Below are positions 33,131 through 42,362 of a DNA stretch of 64,000 nucleotides, in pieces; position 1 is the stretch's first letter; every line of letters begins with the position of its first letter. Where the stretch lies: contig NZ_CP008852.1 in assembly GCF_000725345.1 (NCBI RefSeq), positions 3,960,001 to 4,024,000 on the forward strand, given 5' to 3'. The position numbers and the translations under genes were made by a program. This DNA comes from Pelosinus sp. UFO1 (GTDB taxonomy: Bacteria; Bacillota; Negativicutes; DSM-13327). A model generated the notes under the pieces. The model was not told the DNA's origin. It saw only the letters and a program-made list of their open reading frames with translations, and did not search any database.

Positions 33131-33865
33131 CTATTTCAATGTTAATACTTCAAAAAGGTTAAACTCTGTATCAAAATATAAAAGCCGATTTTGCAATACT
33201 TCACCGATGCCAGTTAACAATTTGACTACTTCTTGGCACTGAATTGCCGCAGCCAAAGCAGGAGTAGTTGCTGGATTTCCAAGTTGGGTCTCAATGCCTT
33301 TTTCCCCGCTACTATCTTTTTTATAGATTCTTTCCAAACCTACATCTCCAGGCAACAGGGTAGTCACTTGCCCTGTAAATCCAGCAATTGCACCATGTAC
33401 AAAAGGTAAACCAAGTTCCCTTGTTATTTGGCTGAGTAGCAAGCGATCACGAATATTATCTAAAGCATCCACTACCACATCCACATCCGCCAGTAGCTCC
33501 TTGGCATTTTCCTTAGTGAGCATTTGAGGTATAGCTTCTGTAATTATATCAGAATTAATAGCAGCAACCCGTTCTACTGCGGCACTGGCTTTATTTACCC
33601 CGATATTCTGTTCTGTCGCTAATAGTTGGCGATTCAAATTATGAACCGCAAAGCTATCTCCATCAATCACTCTTATAAAACCTACACCCTGACGAGCCAA
33701 TAATTCTATAATATTACCACCTAAACCGCCCGCCCCAACAATGACTACTTTCCCACGTAACAACTTTTGCTGCCCAGCCACTCCAATTGTGCCAATATTT
33801 CTTTGGTACCTTTCTGGGGTTTCCCCCTTCTCTAGCTTATCTAGACTACTATTACTCCCTATCAT
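33131..33865 (-). CDS. E1-like adenylyltransferase, ThiF/MoeB/HesA family
   Basis: A 244-aa protein with ATP loop VVIVGAGGLGGNIIELLA, the Asp/Arg motif NLNRQLLA and the DALDNIRDRLLL segment of the ThiF fold. The zinc-binding CxxC pairs of classical MoeB are not seen. It activates the C-terminus of a ubiquitin-like sulfur carrier by adenylation. The ATG directly follows the stop codon of the ubiquitin-like gene. Here it most likely serves tungstopterin synthesis for the oxidoreductase of the same operon. Confidence 0.88.
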   Translation of the reverse strand: MIGSNSSLDKLEKGETPERYQRNIGTIGVAGQQKLLRGKVVIVGAGGLGGNIIELLARQGVGFIRVIDGDSFAVHNLNRQLLATEQNIGVNKASAAVERVAAINSDIITEAIPQMLTKENAKELLADVDVVVDALDNIRDRLLLSQITRELGLPFVHGAIAGFTGQVTTLLPGDVGLERIYKKDSSGEKGIETQLGNPATTPALAAAIQCQEVVKLLTGIGEVLQNRLLYFDTEFNLFEVLTLK

Positions 33866-34102
33866 TTAACCACCACCTACAGCTGGGAAAAGTCCTACTC
33901 GATCTCCCACTTGCAGAGCGGAGTCTAATGTACTACTAACACCATTTATCATAATAATATGAACCTCTGCCATATCAATCTTCATAGTGTTAAGTAAATC
34001 ACTAACCCTACTGTCTGCCTGCACTTCAACCGATGACACCCCTGCAATCCAAGAAGGGTAATATCGCCTTAATGTAGCATATAACCGTACCTCTATATAC
34101 AA
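33866..34102 (-). CDS. MoaD/ThiS-like sulfur carrier
   Basis: A 78-aa beta-grasp protein ending PAVGGG, so the C-terminal Gly-Gly needed for adenylation and thiocarboxylate formation is present. The N-terminus MYIEVRLYATLRRYYP is typical of MoaD2-type proteins that accompany aldehyde:ferredoxin oxidoreductases. TTG start behind GGGAGGGATAGTA. Stop and next ATG are contiguous with the E1-like gene. Confidence 0.87.
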   Translation of the reverse strand: MYIEVRLYATLRRYYPSWIAGVSSVEVQADSRVSDLLNTMKIDMAEVHIIMINGVSSTLDSALQVGDRVGLFPAVGGG

Positions 34103-34119
34103 TACTATCCCTCCCTATT

Positions 34120-34404
34120 TTACTCCTTTTTAATAAAACCTAATAGGACACGGTATGGCCCTGGCGTACCTGGGGGCACTAAAGCCACACGATCGCCAGG
34201 ACAAATAATCGCATCAAAGGGGAGAAAAGCTTTTCCATTTATAAATATGATCTCAACGTCCTTCTTTGGAATATCCAATATTCCTAGTAGTTCGGGGCCT
34301 GTTACTTCTTTCTCTAAACTAAAAAAATAAGGATTTGACCAATTTCTCTTTTTAAATAAAGTAAATAGTCCCATAAACCCTCGGAGTTCAATCATATCAG
34401 GCAT
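34120..34404 (-). CDS. Ubiquitin-like protein without Gly-Gly
   Basis: A 94-aa protein. The beta-grasp core is recognisable by EIIFINGKAFLPFDAIICPG and DRVALVPPGTPGPYRV, which parallel the MoaD-like protein encoded next (HIIMINGV, GDRVGLFP). It ends GFIKKE, so it lacks the Gly-Gly tail and cannot act as a standard sulfur carrier. Start: ATG 34404, with GGGGGCGAG upstream. Possibly a structural partner of the oxidoreductase or a diverged paralogue. Confidence 0.7.
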   Translation of the reverse strand: MPDMIELRGFMGLFTLFKKRNWSNPYFFSLEKEVTGPELLGILDIPKKDVEIIFINGKAFLPFDAIICPGDRVALVPPGTPGPYRVLLGFIKKE

Positions 34405-34472
34405 CAAATCTCGCCCCCAGAATTCAAATAAAAAGACTTATTCTCATCCTTGAATATATAAAAAACATTTTG

Positions 34473-34573
34473 AAACGCGAAGACGCGAAGACGGGGAAGA
34501 ATAAGAAATAAAACAATATCCCTTCGTAATCTTCGTACATCTTTGCGAGCTTCGTGTTTCAGCGTTTTTCCTA
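34473..34573. repeat. Imperfect palindromic intergenic repeat
   Basis: GAAACGCGAAGACGCGAAGAC at one end and CTTCGTACATCTTTGCGAGC plus CTTCGTGTTTC at the other form an imperfect inverted repeat. It has the same style as the 157-bp family at 38706 and 49822 but a different sequence. It lies between the oxidoreductase gene and the ubiquitin-like gene. Confidence 0.5.
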
Positions 34574-34592
34574 ATACTGTATCATCAGATTG

Positions 34593-36314
34593 TTAAAAAT
34601 TAAATACAGTATCTAATTCTGCTTTTGGCACGTCAAATGCCACATTATGAGGCGGTAATAGTTCTTTTCTAAAGAAGTCAGGTAGATCATCAGCTCCATC
34701 GCCAATACCTGCTGAAGAATTAAAAGCTCGTTCCTCTCTGAGTACTTGTTTACCCATTTCTAGATAATCCCCAATTGTCTTATTCCAACCATAACGAGCA
34801 TTGCACATCTCAACAATCCCCTCTAGACCTTCTGGAATATCCAAAATGGCAAAGGCAACAAATAAACAAAGGCCTGTGCTATCAATGAAAGCGGTAGCAA
34901 TCTGAAGATTACGAGATAGTTCCACCTGTCCTTCTGGTTTTAGGGGATCCACTTTTCCACCTACACCAAGAATATTAGCTGTTACTGAATAGCCAGCCGT
35001 ATGATCTGCTCCCATAGTAGTCGTAGCATAGGTAACGCCAACACCTTTAACAGCCCGTGGGTCGTAAGCGGGAATGGCCTGCCCTTTTACGGTTGGAACC
35101 CTACGCACACCAAATACTTTACCCGTAGTTTCCGCCCCAGCACCGAGAATTCGTCCCATTGGGGTTGCTTTGCCTAATTCATGGATTAAGTTAATTGCTG
35201 CCTGACTATCACCAAATTTAATATAACCGGCCTCCATTGCTACTCCTATGGCCACCCCTGTATCAATGCTATCTACACCGTAATCATCACACAATCGATT
35301 CATTAAAGCAATATCATCAAGGTTATCAACACCTAAATGAGCGCCAAAGGACCAGCAGCTTTCATATTCAAAACCACCTGTCAAGACTTCTCCCTTTTTA
35401 TCTTTATAGATTTGAGAACAGCGAATGATACATCCTGGCGAACAGCCATGTCCTGTTTTTCCGCCCCGTTCATGAATGGTTGCCGCCAGTGTTTCACCGC
35501 CAATGTTATTTGCCCCCTCAAATCTTCCTGAGCTAAAATTCCTGGTAGGCAATCCACCCGCCTCACTTAGTATATTCACTAATACATCAGTACCATAAGC
35601 AGGTAGTGCTTGACTTGTAACAGGATGGGTCAATAGGGCATTGGCTAATTTTTTTGCTCCCGCTCTAAAGGCCGGTTCATCCACAAATGGCACCATCTTT
35701 GTACCGCTATCATCAGCTATAATTGCTTTAATCCCCTTACTCCCCATTACTGCACCCATACCACCGCGGCCAGCTTGACGAGTAGGATCGCCTTCCATAT
35801 CAGTAAACCCAACACAAGCTGTTGCCATCTTGCGTTCCCCTGCCGTACCAATACAGCCAATGGCTATTTTGGCACCAAATTTCTCTTGCAGTTTGGCTAC
35901 CGTATCATAAATATCTAGCCCTTTTAATTCAGGCATTTCCTCTAAAAACAATCCTTCACTACAGACTCGTATAATATAGGAGATTTCTTTTTTGGGTAAT
36001 CCTTCTACGATGATCCCTCTGATTCCAAGCCTGCCTAGTTTATGGCCCATTGCTCCGCCTACATTACTTTCTTTAATCCCTCCGGTTAATGGGCTCTTCG
36101 CGCCTAATGACATGCGTCCTGCATTAGGTGCTCCTGTGCCTGATAGTAAACCAGTAACAAAAACAAGCTTGTTCCCCTCGCCTAGGGCATGGTCTGTAGG
36201 AGATACTTCAGTATCTATAATCCGTGAACTAAGGGCACGACCTCCTAGTCCTTGGTATGGCGTACCCTCATCTTTTTTTACCGATAGATCAGCCATATTT
36301 ATACGATAAAACAT
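34593..36314 (-). CDS. Aldehyde:ferredoxin oxidoreductase (tungsten)
   Basis: A 573-aa protein of the AOR family. The N-terminal pterin-binding domain includes GGRALSSRI and NVGGAMGHKLG. The 4Fe-4S cysteines are visible in GCSPGCIIRCSQ, with the fourth in DSTGLCLF. The enzyme oxidises aldehydes to acids with ferredoxin, or the reverse, using a tungstopterin. Length is slightly below the common 600-620. Start: ATG after GGAGGGGGAAAATAG. Transcription is probably from the -24/-12 promoter at 36500. Confidence 0.92.
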   Translation of the reverse strand: MFYRINMADLSVKKDEGTPYQGLGGRALSSRIIDTEVSPTDHALGEGNKLVFVTGLLSGTGAPNAGRMSLGAKSPLTGGIKESNVGGAMGHKLGRLGIRGIIVEGLPKKEISYIIRVCSEGLFLEEMPELKGLDIYDTVAKLQEKFGAKIAIGCIGTAGERKMATACVGFTDMEGDPTRQAGRGGMGAVMGSKGIKAIIADDSGTKMVPFVDEPAFRAGAKKLANALLTHPVTSQALPAYGTDVLVNILSEAGGLPTRNFSSGRFEGANNIGGETLAATIHERGGKTGHGCSPGCIIRCSQIYKDKKGEVLTGGFEYESCWSFGAHLGVDNLDDIALMNRLCDDYGVDSIDTGVAIGVAMEAGYIKFGDSQAAINLIHELGKATPMGRILGAGAETTGKVFGVRRVPTVKGQAIPAYDPRAVKGVGVTYATTTMGADHTAGYSVTANILGVGGKVDPLKPEGQVELSRNLQIATAFIDSTGLCLFVAFAILDIPEGLEGIVEMCNARYGWNKTIGDYLEMGKQVLREERAFNSSAGIGDGADDLPDFFRKELLPPHNVAFDVPKAELDTVFNF

Positions 36315-36499
36315 CTATTTTCCCCCTCCATACTTAGTAAGAGTCTTTTTTCACCGTAACCTGTTTCCCTTATCAGATAAGCCCCCTCTCCGTAAAATAC
36401 CAACCATAAACTATCTAACTGTTTTCAGTTCTCCCCCTGGATAATTACCACTCTAACTTATTCGAATTTTTCCAATTTACTATATGTAATCAGTAATTA

Positions 36500-36515
36500 T
36501 GCATATACCATGCCA
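36500..36515 (-). promoter_or_regulatory. Sigma-54 (-24/-12) promoter of the AOR operon
   Basis: On the minus strand TGGCATGGTATATGCA has the invariant GG and GC at the required spacing. The start site would be near 36489. Confidence 0.75.
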
Positions 36516-36524
36516 TTCATGCAC

Positions 36525-36567
36525 ATAGAAAATAAGCCATTCCCTATAATTTAGGAAGTGGCTTATT
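36525..36567 (-). terminator. Terminator of the sigma-54 activator gene
   Basis: AATAAGCCAYTTCC-type stem (13-14 nt arms, one mismatch) followed by TTTTC on the minus strand, between the activator and the -24/-12 promoter. Confidence 0.7.
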
Positions 36568-36578
36568 GATGATTTTGT

Positions 36579-36634
36579 AACAATAGTGTCACCTTTTTGT
36601 CACCTATAAGTAACACAAAAGTGACACTATTGTT
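36579..36634 (-). promoter_or_regulatory. Putative upstream activator site
   Basis: Perfect 14-bp inverted repeat AACAATAGTGTCAC / GTGACACTATTGTT. It encloses two more TGTCAC/GTAACA half sites (TTTTGTCACC, GTAACACAAAA). It is 75-130 bp upstream of the -24/-12 promoter, the usual place for an enhancer-binding protein. Confidence 0.65.
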
Positions 36635-36638
36635 TTAT

Positions 36639-38639
36639 TTAATTTTCTACACCATATAAATGCATCTTGCGATAAAGGGTATTACGAGAAATTTTCAGTT
36701 CTCGAGCTACTTCACTCACATTACCACCATGCTTTGTTAAAAACAATATAATTTGCTGTTTCTCGGCATTTTCCAATATTTTTTTTCGCTCTATACGGCC
36801 AAAATTCCCTTTTAGAGCCTGAGAAAATATAGTTTCTAACGCCACTGGAGGGTTTATTCCTGCACAAATCTCAATTGGCAAATGCACTGCTGTAATCATC
36901 TCAGTTCCAGACAAACTTACAGCTCGTTCTACTACATTTTGTAATTCACGCACATTACCCGGCCAATCAAACTGCTGTAAGCATTCTATTACCTGAGGAT
37001 CGACACAAAACTTACAATTCCTTTCCCTACCAATTCGCTCTAAAAAATTAGTAAAAAGTAAGGGAATATCTACCTTACGCTCACGAAGAGGTGGAATATT
37101 GACAGTAATTACATTTAGTCGATAATAAAGATCTTGGCGAAACGTTCCTTTTTTTACCTCTTCCATCAAGTTTTTGTTTGTTGCACAAATAATCCGTGTA
37201 TTAATCGGAATCATCTTATCGCTACCAATGCGTGTTATATTCTTCTCTTGCAATACCCTTAGTAATGCGATTTGTTGCTCTAGAGGCATATCACCTATTT
37301 CATCAAGAAAAAGAGTACCACCAGAAGCAAATTCGAATTTCCCTGGTTTACCACCTCGTTTGGCACCCGTAAAGGCACCTTCGGCATAACCAAATAATTC
37401 ACTGCCAATTAAATCTTTAGGTATAACACCGCAGTTCATGGCTACAAAGGGGCCATTCCTTTGTTTACTCCGGTTATGAATAGCCTGAGCAAAAATCTCT
37501 TTTCCTGTACCACTCTCACCTTGCAAAAGAATGGTAGAGGCGGTAGGTGCTGCCAACGAAGCCACTCGTATGGCTTCTACTATCGCTGCGCTTTCACCAA
37601 TAACATCACCAAATTGCAACGTAACTTGATAACCACTAAATCGATTCTCTAGATTTTGCGTTGGTTTCGGACGCAAAAGAATAACTCCACCAATTACTCG
37701 GCCTTGCTCATCTAGTAAAGGCTCACCAGATGCCAGGCAGTGAAACATACTATTCTTCGTATCAACTATGCATTCGATCTCTTCATAAGACTCTTTACTA
37801 TGCAGCATCAACTGGGCTATTACATTTTTGTTGCCAAATAGACGATCCATAGGCATTCCTACTATTTCATGCTCTATTGTGCTTAAAATATCTTTAGCAG
37901 CTGGGTTAATTTGTTTTATAATACCACATTCATCAACCATCAATACCCCATCAGACATGGTATTAAAAAGGTTTGTTAAACGCTTATTCGCCTCTGCCAA
38001 TTCTCGATTTTTTCGTTGTATGGCAAGTTGCGCAGTAATGGCTTCTGCAGCAGCAGCAACCATACCCAACGTATGCAGATGGGAAGTATAGGAGGCACCC
38101 GACATATCCAAAATTCCAATTACTTGTCCTGTAGGATTAAAAATGGGTGCTGCAGAACAAGTTAGGCAGTGATGTTTTTGGCAATAGTGTTCTGCCCCTG
38201 AAACCTGAACGGCTTCTTTTATCATTAAAGCGGTTCCAATGGCATTGGTACCTTCTCTTTCACTCCACAAAGCTCCTTGAAAAAAATTGCTCGTCATAGG
38301 ATTGTTCAATGTATCTTCATCACCGAACATTTCCATTATATAGCCCCGCTCATCAGTTAAAGCAACTACAAATCCAGAGCCCTCAACAAAGGAATATAGA
38401 TTCATCATAAAAGGTTTGGCTATCTCTATAAGCTCTCGCTTCTCTAAGAGCATAGAAAACATGGCTGCTTCCTCTAATTTGCTATGGATTATATTTCCAT
38501 AGGGGTTAACACTAGCCTTATAACAACGCGTCCAGGATTCAATGATTAGCGAACGAGTGGAATACTGGCCCTTTTCTCCCATGATAAACTTTTTCCAATC
38601 GGGAAGAGTATAATCTTGATAACTATTGTTAATCGTCAT
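36639..38639 (-). CDS. Sigma-54-dependent transcriptional activator (AcoR-like)
   Basis: A 666-aa protein. An N-terminal GAF-like sensor (about 60-225; EGTNAIGTALMIKEA) is followed by a PAS domain (about 235-345). The AAA+ domain (about 365-590) has Walker A GESGTGKE, the sigma-54 contact loop GAFTGA and Walker B TLFLDEIGDMP. A Fis-type HTH ends the protein (NVSEVARELKISRNTLYRKM). ATG 38639 follows AAGGTGGGTATT. The longer frame runs into a repeat element. It probably senses a small carbonyl compound and activates the neighbouring AOR operon. Confidence 0.9.
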   Translation of the reverse strand: MTINNSYQDYTLPDWKKFIMGEKGQYSTRSLIIESWTRCYKASVNPYGNIIHSKLEEAAMFSMLLEKRELIEIAKPFMMNLYSFVEGSGFVVALTDERGYIMEMFGDEDTLNNPMTSNFFQGALWSEREGTNAIGTALMIKEAVQVSGAEHYCQKHHCLTCSAAPIFNPTGQVIGILDMSGASYTSHLHTLGMVAAAAEAITAQLAIQRKNRELAEANKRLTNLFNTMSDGVLMVDECGIIKQINPAAKDILSTIEHEIVGMPMDRLFGNKNVIAQLMLHSKESYEEIECIVDTKNSMFHCLASGEPLLDEQGRVIGGVILLRPKPTQNLENRFSGYQVTLQFGDVIGESAAIVEAIRVASLAAPTASTILLQGESGTGKEIFAQAIHNRSKQRNGPFVAMNCGVIPKDLIGSELFGYAEGAFTGAKRGGKPGKFEFASGGTLFLDEIGDMPLEQQIALLRVLQEKNITRIGSDKMIPINTRIICATNKNLMEEVKKGTFRQDLYYRLNVITVNIPPLRERKVDIPLLFTNFLERIGRERNCKFCVDPQVIECLQQFDWPGNVRELQNVVERAVSLSGTEMITAVHLPIEICAGINPPVALETIFSQALKGNFGRIERKKILENAEKQQIILFLTKHGGNVSEVARELKISRNTLYRKMHLYGVEN

Positions 38640-38705
38640 AATACCCACCTTATCACAATGATAAGAGTAAATTTCGCCATTATCCTGCTGACACCTGCAA
38701 CAAGA

Positions 38706-38862
38706 TAAGAAAAACACTACGCGTCCTTTTTGAACCACAAAGACACAAAGGTCACAAAGGGGTTCTATCCTTTCATTCCCATCTTCTTTGTGTGCCGCAA
38801 TAGCGGCATTGTGTCTTTGTGGTTCAATCTTTTAACTAGAAACTTATAAATTCTGATACCAT
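38706..38862. repeat. 157-bp palindromic repeat, copy A
   Basis: Begins AAGAAAAACACTACGCGTCC. Its core arms are GAACCACAAAGACACAA and TTGTGTCTTTGTGGTTC. A second copy is at 49822-49979 with about 90 percent identity by eye. It abuts the 97-bp element copy 2 directly. Confidence 0.85.
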
Positions 38863-38959
38863 AAGAAAAGACTTGGCTTGTGCCAAGTCCTTGGACGCAG
38901 GCAGAAGTCTTAGTCGTTCTTACTTGGAATCAAGAAAGTGTTATGCTTTCTAATTCCGT
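38863..38959 (-). repeat. 97-bp dispersed element, copy 2
   Basis: Same end hairpins and core as the copy at 25439, with a few substitutions (TTGGACG, GTGTTATGC, TAATTCC). On its upstream side (minus strand) it abuts the terminator of the IclR gene. Confidence 0.85.
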
Positions 38960-39017
38960 AAAAAGAGATCACTCTTCCTTTCAGCTTTTCAGCTAAATTA
39001 AAGAGTGATCTTTTTTT
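38960..39017 (-). terminator. Terminator of the IclR gene
   Basis: GATCACTCTT / AAGAGTGATC arms with T-runs on both sides. Confidence 0.82.
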
Positions 39018-39021
39018 CTTC

Positions 39022-39789
39022 TTATCCCACATAGCCTAAAATACGAGAAATACGCAATGTACTATCTAACAATTTATCGACTACTTCTTTTTCAATAAAA
39101 TCAAGAGAGAAGCGAGTGGCAATTCCTGAGATGCTAATCGCAGCAATAACCTTTCCTGCCTTATCATAAATAGGGGCGCCAATACATCTTCCTTCCATTT
39201 CGCTTTCTTGCTTATCTAAGGCATAACCTAACTTTCGAACATCTTCCATCTCTTTAAGATAATCAAGAGGTTTCGTCAGGGTATTTTCCGTCCTCTTTTC
39301 CATACCTTCTTCTTCAAGAATAGCAAGTATCTCTGCATCTGTATGATGCAGTAGCAGAACTTTGCCAAGAGCAGTACAATGTACAGAATTAGTCGTTCCT
39401 AGTTTAGCAACTAAACGTGAGGGGTGAGGACTTTCTACCGTATCTACATATAAAACTCGCTTTTTCTGTAAGATAGCTAAGTGGACTGTTTCCTTCGTAA
39501 ACTCATTCAGTGACTCTAAAAACTCTTTTGCCAAGTGTTTAATCTCAAACTCTTTTTCTGCCCACTGACTCATCATCAATAGTTGGTACCCAAGTCGGTA
39601 ATTCCCGTTGTGATCACAGAAAGCATAGTTCCTATTCTCAAGATTATTTAACAAGCGGTAAACGGTAGATTTCGGTAGTCCCGTATCTTCAGTAATTTTT
39701 TTTATACTAATGGGATTTCGGCTATTACCAATTACCTCTAATATATCAAATGCCCTGTGCAATGATTGCACTTCTATTTTTCCCGCCAT
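39022..39789 (-). CDS. IclR-family regulator (KdgR-like)
   Basis: A 255-aa protein. The N-terminal winged HTH is at about 8-70 (QSLHRAFDILEVI, ITEDTGLPKSTVYRLLNNL). The IclR effector domain is at about 85-250 (GYALDKQESEMEGRCIGAPI). Members of this family repress or activate sugar-acid catabolism. Its position after eda, kdgK and the kdu genes points to 2-keto-3-deoxygluconate as effector (inference). Start: ATG 39789 with AAGGAAGGGG upstream. A possible operator is the palindrome at 45276. Confidence 0.88.
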   Translation of the reverse strand: MAGKIEVQSLHRAFDILEVIGNSRNPISIKKITEDTGLPKSTVYRLLNNLENRNYAFCDHNGNYRLGYQLLMMSQWAEKEFEIKHLAKEFLESLNEFTKETVHLAILQKKRVLYVDTVESPHPSRLVAKLGTTNSVHCTALGKVLLLHHTDAEILAILEEEGMEKRTENTLTKPLDYLKEMEDVRKLGYALDKQESEMEGRCIGAPIYDKAGKVIAAISISGIATRFSLDFIEKEVVDKLLDSTLRISRILGYVG

Positions 39790-39928
39790 ATCTATGCCCC
39801 TTCCTTGTACCTTAAAAAGCAACCCTTATCATTATTGTATTATATCATTTTTACTAGAGCAAGCTTATCGTTACAATTCAGTCAGCAAGAATAGCAATAG
39901 ACATACATGATTACTTTTCGTAACCAGC

Positions 39929-40579
39929 TTATCCTACTTCTTCTTTTGCTTTCTGGACAGCTGCTACAAAGCGGCGTGCTGTTTCTGTAACCAAGGCATA
40001 ATCACCAGTAGCGGCACCTCGTGTTAAATTACCGCCAACCCCTACTGCTACACAACCAGCTTTAAGCCATTCTCCAACATTATCTATGTCCACACCACCT
40101 GTTGGCATTAGACGTGCATGAGGTAATGGCCCTTTTAATGCTTTCACAAATTTAGGCCCCATCATTTCTCCTGGGAATGCTTTTAAAATATCTGCTCCTG
40201 CTTCCATAGCTAACACTGCTTCACGCACTGTCATGATTCCCGGCATTACCGGTACACGATATTTGTTACAAAGTTTTACTGTTTCCACGTCAAGGCAAGG
40301 AGATACAACAAACTCAGCACCACTTAAAATAGCTAATCTTGCAGTTGTAGGATCTAACACTGTTCCTGCACCTATCATTACGTCTGTACCCTTATATTCC
40401 TCTGCCAGTTCAGCCATAAGCTGGTGTGCTCCTGGAATGGTAAAAGTAACTTCAATTAACTTGATGCCACCTGCAACGCAAGCTGTTACTGTTTTACGTG
40501 CTTCTTCATGGTTTGCACCACGTACAACAACTACTAAACTTTCTTCGCAAAGTCTCTTTATTACAATCTCTTTATCCAT
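39929..40579 (-). CDS. eda: KDPG/KHG aldolase
   Basis: A 216-aa TIM-barrel aldolase that splits 2-keto-3-deoxy-6-phosphogluconate into pyruvate and glyceraldehyde 3-phosphate. Motifs: IEVTFTIPGA with catalytic Glu, MIGAGTVLD, and the Schiff-base Lys in DILKAFPGE. The end VGVGGNLTRGAA is the phosphate site. ATG after GTGAGGTAAAA, 18 nt after kdgK. Last step of the pathway encoded by this operon. Confidence 0.93.
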   Translation of the reverse strand: MDKEIVIKRLCEESLVVVVRGANHEEARKTVTACVAGGIKLIEVTFTIPGAHQLMAELAEEYKGTDVMIGAGTVLDPTTARLAILSGAEFVVSPCLDVETVKLCNKYRVPVMPGIMTVREAVLAMEAGADILKAFPGEMMGPKFVKALKGPLPHARLMPTGGVDIDNVGEWLKAGCVAVGVGGNLTRGAATGDYALVTETARRFVAAVQKAKEEVG

Positions 40580-40597
40580 TTTTACCTCACTACCTTT

Positions 40598-41536
40598 TTA
40601 TTTTTGTGCCATAAAAGCTGATAGACCTTTTCTAGTAGGCAGTCCATCATTATCACCAGGAGACATAACTGCCAATGCACCAATTGCAGCTGCACGTCTT
40701 ACAGCCTCTTGCAAGGACAAGCCTTCTAATAGAGCGCTCACCAAGCCAACAGCAAAACCATCACCTGCGCCTACTGTATCTACCACTTTTTCCACTCTAA
40801 ATCCCGGTGTGTAAAAATGTTGCCCCTCTGAACTTGTATAAGCGCCCTCGGCACCTAATTTTATTACAACAGTCTTCACACCAGCAGCATGATAAGCATC
40901 GGCGATTTCTTGTACAGTTTCTTTACCAGTAAGCAATTTTCCTTCTTCAATACCTGGAATCACAATATCAGCAAGGCATGCTAAATCGTTAACTACACTT
41001 GCCATTTCTGCTTTATCTGGCCAAAGACCAGGACGTAAGTTGGGATCATAGGAGATTTGTACTCCTTTTTCCCTGGCTTGTTTAATCAATTCATATACAA
41101 CCTGCCGGCATCCAGCTGAAAGTGCCGGAGGAATACCTGTCAAATGGATATGGTCAAATCCATCCCAATTAAGTTCAGCGATTGTACTTAAATCCATGTG
41201 AGAAGCTGCTGAATTTCTGCGTAAAGAAAAAACTTGAGGGTCACCAGTCGTAACTTTCTGCTTCCACTGCATACCAGTAAAATAATTTGCATCGTAGGTA
41301 GCATAAGAAGTATCAATACCATTTTGTTGTAAAAATTCTTCTATCTGTTTACCGAAAGGATCATCACCTAGTTTTGTAATATAAGTAACTTGATGTTCTA
41401 AACGTACCATACCGATAGAAAAGTTAACTTCAGCACCCGCAACAAACCGCGAAAAATGTTCTACATCTTTCAATGCACCTTCCTGCTGTGCTACAAAAAG
41501 TGCCATAGGTTCGCCAATTGTAAGTATTTTGCTCAT
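40598..41536 (-). CDS. kdgK: 2-keto-3-deoxygluconate kinase
   Basis: A 312-aa PfkB/ribokinase-family kinase. The N-terminal substrate part is GEPMALFVAQQEG and the C-terminal signature is DTVGAGDGFAVGLVSALLEG with the catalytic Asp. It makes KDPG from KDG. ATG after GGAGGTAAAAT. It lies between the epimerase-like gene and eda, with short gaps, which supports the KDG assignment over other PfkB sugars. Confidence 0.9.
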   Translation of the reverse strand: MSKILTIGEPMALFVAQQEGALKDVEHFSRFVAGAEVNFSIGMVRLEHQVTYITKLGDDPFGKQIEEFLQQNGIDTSYATYDANYFTGMQWKQKVTTGDPQVFSLRRNSAASHMDLSTIAELNWDGFDHIHLTGIPPALSAGCRQVVYELIKQAREKGVQISYDPNLRPGLWPDKAEMASVVNDLACLADIVIPGIEEGKLLTGKETVQEIADAYHAAGVKTVVIKLGAEGAYTSSEGQHFYTPGFRVEKVVDTVGAGDGFAVGLVSALLEGLSLQEAVRRAAAIGALAVMSPGDNDGLPTRKGLSAFMAQK

Positions 41537-41565
41537 ATTTTACCTCCTACATTCAAATTATAACA

Positions 41566-42324
41566 TTATGATTTGCTTACCTGTTGTATCTTTTCAATTG
41601 TTTTTAGTAATAATTCCTCTGGTTCTTCCCCACAAGGAAACTCGATGCCTACAGGTACATCCTTAGGCAATAGGCTAAGAGCTGCCCGCCAGTTAATATG
41701 ACCACCATCTAAGCTGCGTACTTGAGGTCCTTGAAGCGTCATTTCCACGTCTTTTAAATGAATATAACGAACAAAAGGATAAAGTTTTACTGCATTATAA
41801 AGTGGCTCTTGACCAACAAAAACAAAGTTACCTACATCATAGGTAGCATATACAGGAATATTATTTTTGCGGCATGCTTCCATTAATCCTAAAATGGTCT
41901 CAACTCTGCCATTGGCAGGAGATTGATCACCCTCTACAGTGACAAGCACAGTATGCCCACTAAGTACATTCTTAAGATCAAACAATTCTTTTTGAGCGGT
42001 ATCATCAAACTCACCTACAGCGAATTTAACGCGTGTAGCATTAAGTACTCTTGCTTCGTGGAGCACCTCGAGCAAACCACCACGATCTAATTTACCTTTT
42101 TTAAACAGCACCGCTGGAATCGAATAATATACTTCCAGACCAAGTTCCGCTGCTTTACTGCGCATTTGCGGTAGTTCCACGGCAAAGTCCTTAATCCATT
42201 CGCGCCGCACTTCTACTTTTTTCACGCCTAAAGACGCTACTTTAGAGAAAAGCTCAACCTGTCTCGTTCCCTTACTAACAGCATCAGCAAAAACTAATAG
42301 GTTAATCACAATATCTTTCGACAT
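41566..42324 (-). CDS. Xylose-isomerase-like TIM barrel sugar isomerase/epimerase
   Basis: A 252-aa protein of the AP-endonuclease-2-like TIM barrel family: KKVEVRREWI, VTVEGDQSP, PVYATYDVGNFVF and RYIHLKDVEM hold the metal-binding Glu, Asp and His. The exact substrate is unknown. In this operon an isomerisation step feeding KDG formation is likely. ATG after GAGAGGAGGATCAAT. It is separated from kdgT by an 18-bp hairpin. Confidence 0.8.
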   Translation of the reverse strand: MSKDIVINLLVFADAVSKGTRQVELFSKVASLGVKKVEVRREWIKDFAVELPQMRSKAAELGLEVYYSIPAVLFKKGKLDRGGLLEVLHEARVLNATRVKFAVGEFDDTAQKELFDLKNVLSGHTVLVTVEGDQSPANGRVETILGLMEACRKNNIPVYATYDVGNFVFVGQEPLYNAVKLYPFVRYIHLKDVEMTLQGPQVRSLDGGHINWRAALSLLPKDVPVGIEFPCGEEPEELLLKTIEKIQQVSKS

Positions 42325-42362
42325 ATTGATCCTCCTCTCCTTTATTTGTCAAAATTCCAATG

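Noticed and set aside
36579-36634. Inverted repeat as the activator's terminator
   Set aside because: No T-run follows on the minus strand, and a better terminator lies at 36525-36567.
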